A stretch of DNA of 6,534 nt from CAZIWX01 sp964543125 (GTDB taxonomy: Bacteria > Fidelibacterota > UBA8477): positions 1 to 6,534 of the forward strand of contig CAZIWX010000131.1 of the NCBI GenBank assembly GCA_964543125.1. Reading direction: 5' to 3'. This document shows, in pieces, positions 1 through 5,924 of this stretch. Positions within the stretch are counted from its first letter, which is position 1, and the number at the start of each line of letters is the position of its first letter. The notes under the pieces were generated by a model that saw nothing but the letters and a program-made list of their open reading frames with translations, was not told the origin of the DNA and ran no database searches. The translations under genes were made by a program, and so were the position numbers.

Positions 1-2
1 AT

Positions 3-59
3 TCTGTCGGGATGCCCCTGCGGGATGGACTGGCTTTTGCGGTGGATTGTCTCCGCTGA
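3..59 (+). CDS. possible 3' end of an upstream gene (partial)
   Basis: The third frame is open from the window edge to a TGA at 57-59 and would encode about 18 residues ending GLAFAVDCLR. It would overlap the TTG start of the phosphogluconolactonase gene by 13 bases, an arrangement typical of translationally coupled genes. That is the only support, because the stretch is too short to identify. The ending resembles loosely the last helix of sugar kinases, and pgl genes often follow zwf, gnd or sugar-kinase genes, but neither point is decisive. The alternative is that the lactonase reading frame, which is also open to the window edge, simply begins further upstream. Confidence 0.3.
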   Translation, partial: SVGMPLRDGLAFAVDCLR

Positions 60-796
60 ATATCTTTCCTACCGCGGTAGAACTGGTGCAAGCTGTTGTG
101 CAGGACTTCGGCCGAATGTGCGTTACGGTAACTGCGGCGCGGGGGGAAATCCACATTGCACTCTCCGGGGGGAATACCCCCAAAGCTATTTTCAAAGCCC
201 TAACCGCCGCGTATCCGGACGCACCATTTTGGCAACGGACTCATTTGTGGTGGGGTGATGAACGCCTTGTTCCGTATGTTGATCCCGCGAGTAATTACGG
301 CGTTGCGAAAACCCTGCTCCTGGATCAGATCCCGATTCCCGGGAAAAATATTCACCCCATTCCCATTTTGGATGATCCCGTTGCCGGTGCGGCCGAATAT
401 GCTGAACAACTCCGGCATCTGGTTCCGACCGGGAATGGCCAAAATTGGCCCGCTGTTGATTGGAATATTCTGGGATTGGGGATCGATGGTCATACGGCGT
501 CGCTGTTTCCCGGAGCGGCGGTTTTGAATGAGACGAAAAAGCTGTGCGTGGTTGCGATCCATCCGGATTCCGGCCAACGGCGCATCAGTTTTACGCTGCC
601 GCTGATCAATCATTCGCGGCGGATCAGTTTCATCATCAGCGGCTTGTCCAAAGCCACGATCGTGAAACGGCTGCTGACGGGTGGTTTGCCTGACCAACGC
701 TTACCCGCCGCCCTGGTGAAACCGGTAAGCGGACGGTTGGATTGGTATCTGGACCGGCCGGCGGCGGAAAAGATCAAAGAATTTCAATTACAATGA
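47..796 (+). CDS. pgl: 6-phosphogluconolactonase (DevB/Pgl type)
   Basis: This enzyme hydrolyses 6-phosphoglucono-1,5-lactone to 6-phosphogluconate in the cytoplasm, the second step of the oxidative pentose phosphate pathway. The 249 residues match the family's usual length of about 230-260. Visible family motifs, in order, are SGGNTPK (40-46, sugar-phosphate loop), WWGDER followed by VPYVDPASNYG (68-85), GLGIDGHTASLFPG (143-156, containing the conserved Asp-Gly-His) and RISFTLPLIN (179-188). No ATG lies upstream of the first motif. TTG at 47 gives the expected short N-terminus (MSPLNIFPTA), but the frame is open to the window edge and the GGTGG just before it is too close to be a good ribosome site. 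Coupling to an upstream gene is therefore likely. The family assignment is firm; the start is moderately sure. Confidence 0.93.
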   Translation: MSPLNIFPTAVELVQAVVQDFGRMCVTVTAARGEIHIALSGGNTPKAIFKALTAAYPDAPFWQRTHLWWGDERLVPYVDPASNYGVAKTLLLDQIPIPGKNIHPIPILDDPVAGAAEYAEQLRHLVPTGNGQNWPAVDWNILGLGIDGHTASLFPGAAVLNETKKLCVVAIHPDSGQRRISFTLPLINHSRRISFIISGLSKATIVKRLLTGGLPDQRLPAALVKPVSGRLDWYLDRPAAEKIKEFQLQ

Positions 797-821
797 TCAT
801 TTTTTTTACAAATTAGCTCGA

Positions 822-873
822 AAACTGATTTAGCCCTCGCAAGGCTCAAGCAGAAATCAGTTTGGCTGCTTGA
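822..873 (+). promoter_or_regulatory. two mutually exclusive hairpins upstream of the acylase gene
   Basis: Hairpin A pairs AAACTGATTT (822-831) with AAATCAGTTT (854-863), 10 bp, and encloses a smaller stem AGCC (832-835) with GGCT (843-846). Hairpin B pairs TCAAGCAG (846-853) with CTGCTTGA (866-873), 8 bp. The left arm of B lies inside A and the right arm lies outside it. With only two bases between the 3' arm of A and the right arm of B, a pseudoknot containing the full 10-bp stem looks sterically impossible, so the two should be alternatives. This resembles an attenuator or a processing site, but hairpin A is followed only by TTTGG, not a proper T-run. The pairing is seen; the function is inferred. 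Confidence 0.45.
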
Positions 874-959
874 AACTTATCATCACTTTCTCATTCTCAA
901 ATTGCCTGCCGGCCATTAGATTTCAGCCACAAAAAAAAAGTGAAACACGATCCAATTTT

Positions 960-967
960 AGGAGGGG
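960..967 (+). promoter_or_regulatory. strong ribosome binding site of the acylase gene
   Basis: AGGAGGGG is followed by two in-frame ATG codons at 969 and 972. AGGAGG ends six bases before the second ATG and three before the first, so 972 has the better spacing. This site argues against the longer frame that begins with TTG at 870. Confidence 0.75.
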
Positions 968-971
968 AATG

Positions 972-3374
972 ATGTCACGCGCCAGGAAAATCAGTTTTTG
1001 GGTAGTTGGGATTCTGGTTATTGTGCTTTTATCAGCCTGGGGTTATGTCCACCACATGGGCACCAAAGGGCTACCACATTACGCCGGGGAATTGAAACTG
1101 ACGGGGTTGCTGGAACCGGTAACCGTTTACCGGGACGATTATGCCGTTCCCCATATTTATGCTCAAAATGACGCCGACCTTTACCGTGCCGTGGGATATA
1201 CCATGGCCCAGGACCGGCTATGGCAGATGGATCTGATTCGCCGGGCGACTCAGGGGCGTTTGTCCCAGATTTTTGGGATTGATCTCTGGAAAACTGATCT
1301 TCTGATGCGAGCGCTTCGAATTTCAGAAAAATCGGCAATGGTTTGGGACAGTACGGCCCCGGCTATCCAGGCGGATGTGGAAGCCTTTACGGCTGGAGTA
1401 AATGAGTACATCGATTCTCATCAGGATAAATTGCCGCTGGAATTTTCTATCCTGGGTTATAAACCGGACGTCTGGGAGCCTCAGCATTCACTGAATCTGG
1501 TAGGATATATGGCCTGGGATTTGACCATGCCCTGGTCAACCGAGATCATTTTACAAAAATTGACGGATAAATTAGGGGCCGAAAAAGTTCAGCAACTTAT
1601 CCCTGATATGAAACTGTATCATACCGCCGCCTATGCTGGATTTCACCTGGATTTGAGTGAATCGAAAATGCAATCCGATCTGCTGGATGCCACTCAACCC
1701 CTGTATGATATGGGACTTGAGATTTTTCAAGGTAGTAATAACTGGGCGGTGGCCGGCGTGAAAAGTGTCACCGGAAAACCGATTTTGGCCAACGATATGC
1801 ACCTGGGACTTTTTGCTCCGGGAATCTGGTATCAAATACATACGGTAATTCTCGGGGAATTGAATGTGACCGGTGTTGCCCTGCCGGGGGCGCCGTTTGT
1901 GGTGGCGGGACATAATGATTCCATTGCGTGGGGGATGACTAACGTGATGGTGGATGACATGGATTTTTATGCGGAAAAACTGAATCCGGACAACCCTAAT
2001 CAATATGAGTTCAATGGCGAGTGGCGCGACCTCGATGTTCGTCATGAGATTATCAAAGGCGCCAAAGGTGAGGAAAAGGATGTTACGATCAAATATACTC
2101 ATCGCGGACCCATTATCTCGGGTTTCAAGGGTCTACCCCATCAGGTTGTCTCCATGCGTTGGACCGGCAACGAATACAGTAACGAAATCCGAACAATCTA
2201 TCTCTTGAATCGCGCGAAAAACTGGACCGACTTCACCAACGCTATCCGCACCTTCGTGTCCGTCAGTCAAAATATCATTTATGCCGATGTGGCTGGTAAT
2301 ATCGGGCTGTACTGCTCCGCCGGCATACCCATTCGGAAGGGTGACGGCCTCGGGATCAAACCCGGCTGGACTTCGGAATACGATTGGCAGCGGTTGGTTC
2401 CCTTTGATCAAAAACCCCATGTTTTCAATCCACCGGAAGGATTCGTCTCCAGTGCCAACAATAAATCGGTATCCGGCGACTATCCGTTTTTCATCAGCCA
2501 TTGGTATGATTTGCCGCACCGCATTGATCGCATCCGGGAAATGCTGCGTGACAAGGATAAATTGTCGATCAGGGATTTTGAGAAAATTCAGGCGGATCGC
2601 CATTCCAAACTCGTGGAAGAGTATCGCCCCCGCGTATTAAAAGCTTTACAAGAATTGACTGATTTGACGCCCCGGGAAGAATCAGCGCTGGCGGCGCTGC
2701 AAAATTGGAATGGCAATATGGACCCGGATGCCGCGGCGCCGGCTATCTGGGAAGAATGGTATTTAAGTTTGGTGAGAGACCTTTTTCATGATGAAATGGG
2801 CGACAGTTTGTACCAGGAGTACATCAAGCAACGCTTGTTACCGAAGTACGGCATTGACCAAATCTGGAAAGCGGGTGGCTCAAGTTGGTGCGATGACATC
2901 ACTACCCCGGATGTTACCGAGGATTTGACCATGATGATCCAAAAAGCTTTTAAGGGTGCGGTGGCGAGCCTGGCTGGGAAAATGGGAGCTAATGTGGACG
3001 GTTGGCAATGGGGTGATATTCACCAGCTTACTTTAAAGCATCCGCTGGGTTCGGTAAAACTATTGGATACCGTATTTGATTTGAACCGCGGGCCGTATCG
3101 GGTTGGGGGTAGTTTTCATGTGGTTGGACCTTATTCGTACAGCTTTGCCAAGCCCTATGCTGTCACCGACGGCGCCTCCCAGCGTCATATCTTTTCCACG
3201 GCCAACTGGAACGACAGCGAGACCATTATTCCCACCGGCGAGTCCGGGATGCCGGCCAGTCCGTTTTATTGCGATCAGACCGAAAGTTATCTCCACAATG
3301 TGTATCATGCCGATTATGTGGATGAAAAGCTGATTAAGGAACATGCCCGGTTTACACTGATGCTGGAGCCCTAG
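972..3374 (+). CDS. penicillin acylase family protein (S45 Ntn hydrolase), membrane-anchored
   Basis: A self-processing amidase of the family that includes penicillin G acylase, glutaryl-7-ACA acylase and acyl-homoserine-lactone acylases. From ATG 972 it has 800 residues. Residues 7-26 form one hydrophobic segment after a basic start (MSRARK), an export signal or anchor, so the enzyme should act outside the cytoplasm. The alpha part carries YAVPHIYA (57-64) and MAQDRLWQMDL (78-88). The beta chain should begin at Ser255 in GSNNWAVAG, the nucleophile released by self-cleavage after Gly254. GHNDSIAWG (313-321), SANNK (494-498, about where the oxyanion Asn B241 of the E. coli enzyme lies), Arg517 (equivalent to about B263), GWQWGDIHQ (677-685) and the ASQRHIFSTANWND region (from 735) are also present. 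No essential residue looks missing. The substrate cannot be inferred from sequence; lactone quenching, beta-lactams and peptide-like amides are all possible. It is followed after 10 bases by an exported hydrolase gene, probably in the same transcript. Confidence 0.93.
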   Translation: MSRARKISFWVVGILVIVLLSAWGYVHHMGTKGLPHYAGELKLTGLLEPVTVYRDDYAVPHIYAQNDADLYRAVGYTMAQDRLWQMDLIRRATQGRLSQIFGIDLWKTDLLMRALRISEKSAMVWDSTAPAIQADVEAFTAGVNEYIDSHQDKLPLEFSILGYKPDVWEPQHSLNLVGYMAWDLTMPWSTEIILQKLTDKLGAEKVQQLIPDMKLYHTAAYAGFHLDLSESKMQSDLLDATQPLYDMGLEIFQGSNNWAVAGVKSVTGKPILANDMHLGLFAPGIWYQIHTVILGELNVTGVALPGAPFVVAGHNDSIAWGMTNVMVDDMDFYAEKLNPDNPNQYEFNGEWRDLDVRHEIIKGAKGEEKDVTIKYTHRGPIISGFKGLPHQVVSMRWTGNEYSNEIRTIYLLNRAKNWTDFTNAIRTFVSVSQNIIYADVAGNIGLYCSAGIPIRKGDGLGIKPGWTSEYDWQRLVPFDQKPHVFNPPEGFVSSANNKSVSGDYPFFISHWYDLPHRIDRIREMLRDKDKLSIRDFEKIQADRHSKLVEEYRPRVLKALQELTDLTPREESALAALQNWNGNMDPDAAAPAIWEEWYLSLVRDLFHDEMGDSLYQEYIKQRLLPKYGIDQIWKAGGSSWCDDITTPDVTEDLTMMIQKAFKGAVASLAGKMGANVDGWQWGDIHQLTLKHPLGSVKLLDTVFDLNRGPYRVGGSFHVVGPYSYSFAKPYAVTDGASQRHIFSTANWNDSETIIPTGESGMPASPFYCDQTESYLHNVYHADYVDEKLIKEHARFTLMLEP

Positions 3375-3379
3375 GAAAG
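3373..3379 (+). promoter_or_regulatory. ribosome site that supports the TTG start at 3385
   Basis: AGGAAAG overlaps the acylase stop codon and lies five bases before TTG 3385. No ATG occurs in frame before the hydrophobic export signal, so this site decides the start and suggests translational coupling to the acylase gene. Confidence 0.55.
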
Positions 3380-3384
3380 TAGGT

Positions 3385-4407
3385 TTGCATCGTAATTTGA
3401 AACAAATAATTGCCTTTCTCGCCCTGGTCATGACGGTCCCGGCTCAACCTCTTAAAGTAGTAACCATCAATGTGTGGTCCGGACTGAATTATATCGGTTA
3501 CCTGAAGATGGGGGAATACGAGACTGCCGCACGGCGGGCAGCCCGGTACCAGGTGCTGGTGTCTGAATTGAAAGCCCTGCAACCGGATGTGGTGGCGCTT
3601 AACGAAGCCAATAAACTGCCCCGGTATGCAAACCGCATCGCCCGTGATCTGGGAATGGCTGAAATTTACCATGTGGGTGTGGGCGGTGTCCGCGCCGGGC
3701 CGGTCGGTTTGCCGGTTAATCTGCGGGAAGGCGATGTTCTTTTAGCCAAACCTCGGCTTGATTTGAAATCCGAAGGTCGCTTGCAGCTTTCCGGTGGACC
3801 GGTGGGCAATTTTTTCACGTTCCATACCACGGACGCAACGCAAGTGATTGCCGGATCAATCCGGGTGGGTGGAAAAAAGGTGTATGTTTTCGTGACGCAC
3901 TGGCATGCTTCGCCGTTTATGACACCGGAAAACCTGACGCTGTGGCGCGCCGACTCGGCAACCGGCAAAATGACGCCTGAACGCTATGCCGCCAATATCC
4001 GGGAAGCTAAAGCAGGACAGGCCTGGCGTGCTGGTGAATCGCGGAAGATGTTGGATTTTATCGATCGAACCGCCGGCCAAGCGCCGGTACTGCTTTTGGG
4101 TGATTTCAACTCCAGGCGGGGGATGCCGGAAATCGAGCGCTATATCCGGGCCGGCTTTGTAGATGTTTACCAGTCAGTCAATACTGATTCCGGTTACACC
4201 TGGGATGATGTAGTAAATACCAATATCAGTGATTTTCAATTGCCGGAAGATTTGCCGCTGAGTAAACGCCGCCGCCACCGGATTGATTTCATCTTTGTGC
4301 GGGGTGCTTGGGAAATTATAGATTCCAGGGTGGTGTTGAATCGTTCCAGGGATGGGATTTTACCGTCGGATCATTTTGGGGTTGAGGGGAACCTGTTGCT
4401 TAAATAA
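3385..4407 (+). CDS. exported endonuclease/exonuclease/phosphatase family protein
   Basis: A 340-residue member of the metal-dependent EEP fold (DNase I, exonuclease III, sphingomyelinase and inositol-phosphatase relatives), which cleaves phosphodiester or phosphomonoester bonds. The catalytic set is complete and in the usual order: Asn29 in TINVWSG, Glu74 in ALNEAN (metal ligand), His172/His174 in VTHWHAS, Asp240 and Asn242 in LLGDFNS, Asp301 in RIDFIFV, and Asp329-His330 in SDHFG. Residues 1-20 (basic start, then IIAFLALVMTVPA) look like a cleavable signal peptide, so the protein is probably exported. The start is TTG with AGGAAAG five bases upstream. It begins 10 bases after the acylase stop, suggesting an operon of two extracytoplasmic hydrolases. 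The substrate is unknown: nucleic acid, phospholipid headgroup or sugar phosphate are all open. The family is firm; the specific function is not. Confidence 0.88.
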   Translation: MHRNLKQIIAFLALVMTVPAQPLKVVTINVWSGLNYIGYLKMGEYETAARRAARYQVLVSELKALQPDVVALNEANKLPRYANRIARDLGMAEIYHVGVGGVRAGPVGLPVNLREGDVLLAKPRLDLKSEGRLQLSGGPVGNFFTFHTTDATQVIAGSIRVGGKKVYVFVTHWHASPFMTPENLTLWRADSATGKMTPERYAANIREAKAGQAWRAGESRKMLDFIDRTAGQAPVLLLGDFNSRRGMPEIERYIRAGFVDVYQSVNTDSGYTWDDVVNTNISDFQLPEDLPLSKRRRHRIDFIFVRGAWEIIDSRVVLNRSRDGILPSDHFGVEGNLLLK

Positions 4408-4450
4408 ACAACCACTCCCTGATATTGATTTTTATCCGGTTGAGAATCCA

Positions 4451-4523
4451 ATATTACTGAGTGATTTAGCGCTTACCGGGAACCATTAGACGGGGCCGGT
4501 AAGTCATGTAAGAACAGTAATAT
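4451..4523 (+). repeat. nested inverted repeat downstream of the EEP gene
   Basis: The outer arms ATATTACTG (4451-4459) and CAGTAATAT (4515-4523) pair perfectly over 9 bp. Inside them, GCTTACCGG (4471-4479) and CCGGTAAGT (4496-4504) pair over 9 positions, eight Watson-Crick and one G-U. The inner loop is 16 bases and the two stems are separated by internal-loop strands of 11 and 10 bases. No T-run follows, so it is not a standard terminator. It could be the 3' hairpin of the upstream transcript, a structured RNA, or a palindromic element. The pairing is seen; the role is unknown. Confidence 0.55.
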
Positions 4524-4612
4524 AAACGGAGGCTTTACCATTGTCTTAGTGGACGGAGGAATCTGTTAACACAATATTTGCAGCACCGTGGCCAAAACAC
4601 GCAAAATGAAAA

Positions 4613-4687
4613 CCCGGCTAACTAACCCTGAGATGATACTGACTTTCAGCAGGTCAGGTGTTCAGAGCAACAGGAAAAGTAGCCGGG
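4613..4687 (+). repeat. long-range stem enclosing small hairpins, upstream of the hydrolase gene
   Basis: CCCGGCTA (4613-4620) pairs with TAGCCGGG (4680-4687) over 8 bp. Within it, CCTG (4627-4630) can pair with CAGG (4671-4674), and CTGAC (4639-4643) with GTCAG (4653-4657). Outside it, AAAA (4609-4612) can pair with TTTT (4696-4699) across a bulge. The element ends about 60 bases before the hydrolase start, where a leader RNA would lie. The motif ATGAAAACCCGGCTAAC recalls the SAM-I riboswitch core by chance, but the rest of that motif is absent. Confidence 0.45.
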
Positions 4688-4746
4688 GCAGAAGGTTTTA
4701 GAGAAAAAAAATTTCAGAGTCAGCTAGTTACGGGAAAGGACCAATA

Positions 4747-5538
4747 ATGGAATTAGAAATTCTTTCAAAGCAGCCACAGGGTGTTCCCCATACGGCGCCC
4801 ATCCTTTTTATCCATGGCGCCTGGCATGGCGCCTGGTGCTGGGAAAAATATTTTATGCCGTACTTTGCTGAAAAAGGCTATGCCTCTTTTGCGTTAAGTT
4901 TGCGGGGGCATGGTAATAGTGAAAGGCCGCCACATTTCCGCTGGATGCGTATTGCTGATTATGTGACTGATGTAGCTCAAGTGATAGATCAATTACCTGA
5001 AAAACCGGTGCTGGTCGGTCATTCAATGGGAGGTCTGGTTGTGCAGAAATATTTGGAGGAATATACTGTCCCCGCGGCCGTATTACTCGCTACCGTCCCT
5101 GTTAAAGGAGTATTAAGAACAACACTCCGGATTTTTTCCCAGCATCCACTGGCGTTTTTGAAAGCTAACCTTACCTGGAGCCTGTACCCGATAATCGGTA
5201 AACCAAAACTTACCAGGGAAGCCTTTTTCTCGATGAACATATCACCTGACACCCTGGCCGAGTATTTTAATCTTATTCAGGATGAGTCCTATCTTGCTTT
5301 CCTGGATATGATGCTGTTCAAACTGCCGGACCCTGAAAAGGTCTCCACGGATTTGCTGATACTCGGCGCCGGAAACGATGCCATTTTCAATCCGAATGAA
5401 ATAGAAAATACAGCAGCGGCATATAATAAAAAGCCTGAATTTTTCCCGGGAATGGCGCATGACATGATGCTGGAGGATGAGTGGCAAGCGGTAGCGGATC
5501 GAATCATCGAGTGGCTTAATGAAAAAGGATGTGGTTAA
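4747..5538 (+). CDS. alpha/beta hydrolase
   Basis: A 263-residue alpha/beta-hydrolase-fold protein, the usual length for stand-alone esterase or lipase-like members. The oxyanion motif is FIHGAWHGAW (21-30), followed by LSLRGHGNS (50-58). The nucleophile elbow is GHSMGG with Ser93, the acid is Asp211 in LGAGNDAIF, and the base is His238 in GMAHDMM, so the triad is complete. A cap of about 50 residues (roughly 120-190) lies between core strands, as in the MenH/hydroxynitrile-lyase-like branch. There is no signal peptide, so it should be cytoplasmic. The start ATG has AAAGGA six bases upstream. It stands alone, between about 340 and 390 bases of non-coding DNA, and its codon use looks more AT-rich than the genes to the left. 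The substrate cannot be predicted; carboxylic esters and C-C hydrolase substrates are the usual candidates. Confidence 0.92.
   Translation: MELEILSKQPQGVPHTAPILFIHGAWHGAWCWEKYFMPYFAEKGYASFALSLRGHGNSERPPHFRWMRIADYVTDVAQVIDQLPEKPVLVGHSMGGLVVQKYLEEYTVPAAVLLATVPVKGVLRTTLRIFSQHPLAFLKANLTWSLYPIIGKPKLTREAFFSMNISPDTLAEYFNLIQDESYLAFLDMMLFKLPDPEKVSTDLLILGAGNDAIFNPNEIENTAAAYNKKPEFFPGMAHDMMLEDEWQAVADRIIEWLNEKGCG
4813..4836 (+). repeat. perfect 12-bp tandem duplication inside the hydrolase gene
   Basis: CATGGCGCCTGG occurs twice in direct succession and encodes HGAW-HGAW at residues 23-30. The protein motif is common in this hydrolase branch, but identity at all 12 nucleotides, including wobble positions, is notable. 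Confidence 0.9.
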
Positions 5539-5924
5539 AACAGAATATCGTCGAAAAAAAGTTTTTAGACAGGGCCATGTTTTTATTGGATCATAGGTTC
5601 GCTGAACTTTTGCTCCTTCCCTATATTTTATATGGAACTTCATGGATGGCTGAAAAAAGTTCACGACAGCCTGGTTGCCCGATAGAATTCAATAAGTTGT
5701 TTATAGGCATGCATGAGTCCACTCCGAAAAGTATATTGCGATGCTTTTTATTGTGTTCCGGTGATTTTCAGGTTGTAAATCCGAAGTGATAAAAGTAAGC
5801 TTAAACAAATACGGATAAGTAAAACAGATTGATAATGAATATAGATGTGCGGGTAATCCGGGCGGACAGCCGGTGAAACGAGAACCCATATACAGAAGTT
5901 AGACTAGAGGAAAAGGATCACTAG
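5539..5924. other. non-coding stretch before the HEPN gene
   Basis: There is no convincing gene on either strand. A frame from ATG 5529 to 5789 (86 residues) overlaps the end of the hydrolase gene. Its AAGG abuts the ATG with no spacer, and its translation resembles no family I know, so I leave it out. Visible features are AAAAA/TTTTT arms near 5555-5568 inside GTC/GAC, a CATGCATG palindrome near 5708, and a small stem pair at 5851-5887. The AT-rich stretch 5790-5847 is a likely place for the promoter of the downstream gene, but I could not assign boxes. Confidence 0.5.
5851..5887 (+). promoter_or_regulatory. small two-tier hairpin ahead of the HEPN gene
   Basis: GGGT (5851-5854) can pair with ACCC (5884-5887), enclosing CCGG (5858-5861) with CCGG (5870-5873) and an 8-base loop. 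It is GC-rich within an otherwise AT-rich stretch and ends about 37 bases before the start codon, a sensible position for a 5' leader structure. The stems are short and could be chance. Confidence 0.25.

Larger units (their letters stand above)
797..971. other. gap between pgl and the acylase gene
   Basis: This stretch opens with a run of eight T (800-807) directly after the pgl stop, preceded by the AT-rich palindrome AATGATCATT. This is too weak to call a terminator. Competing hairpins follow at 822-873. A run of nine A lies at 931-939, and the acylase ribosome site is at 960-967. The acylase frame is open back to a TTG at 870, but the residues before 972 read as low-quality sequence and no ribosome site precedes that TTG, so I treat the stretch as untranslated. 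I found no convincing promoter. Confidence 0.5.
4408..4746. other. non-coding stretch rich in inverted repeats
   Basis: No open frame here is long enough or good enough to be a gene. The stretch carries a nested inverted repeat (4451-4523), a short hairpin CCATT/AGTGG (4538-4552) between two copies of ACGGAGG (4526-4532 and 4553-4559), a weak CGTG/CACG stem (4587-4601), and a long-range stem CCCGGCTA/TAGCCGGG (4613-4687). It ends with the ribosome site of the hydrolase gene, AAAGGA at 4735-4740. I did not recognise a tRNA or a known riboswitch, RNase P, SRP, tmRNA or 6S RNA. Confidence 0.6.

Noticed and set aside
792..810. Intrinsic terminator after pgl
   Set aside because: There is a run of eight T, but the preceding palindrome is AT-only and overlaps the run, so no stable GC stem is available.
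870..971. Longer acylase start at TTG 870
   Set aside because: The extra 34 residues have no ribosome site before them, fall in hairpin-forming sequence, and push the membrane segment inward. AGGAGGGG directly before ATG 969/972 is a much better start.
2133..2603. Reverse-strand open frames within the acylase gene and elsewhere
   Set aside because: They lie opposite strongly supported coding sequence, show no family motifs and have no ribosome sites; they are shadows.
4600..4690. SAM-I riboswitch-like string (ATGAAAACCCGGCTAAC)
   Set aside because: The conserved 5' strand (AGAGxGGxGGAGGG type) and the later GGTGCCAA-type core are missing.
5529..5789. 86-residue frame overlapping the end of the alpha/beta hydrolase gene
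   Set aside because: AAGG abuts the ATG with no spacer, the translation matches nothing known to me, and the composition looks like that of the surrounding non-coding DNA.
5847..5890. GTGCG followed by GC-rich stems, resembling the 5' end of a group II intron
   Set aside because: No domain V, no reverse transcriptase and no matching 3' end is present; the similarity is five bases.
4408..5924. Integron attC sites or a CRISPR array in the two gaps
   Set aside because: One GTTRRRY-like string (GTTAGAC near 5898) exists, but no matching RYYYAAC partner or central stem was found. No regularly spaced direct repeats are visible.
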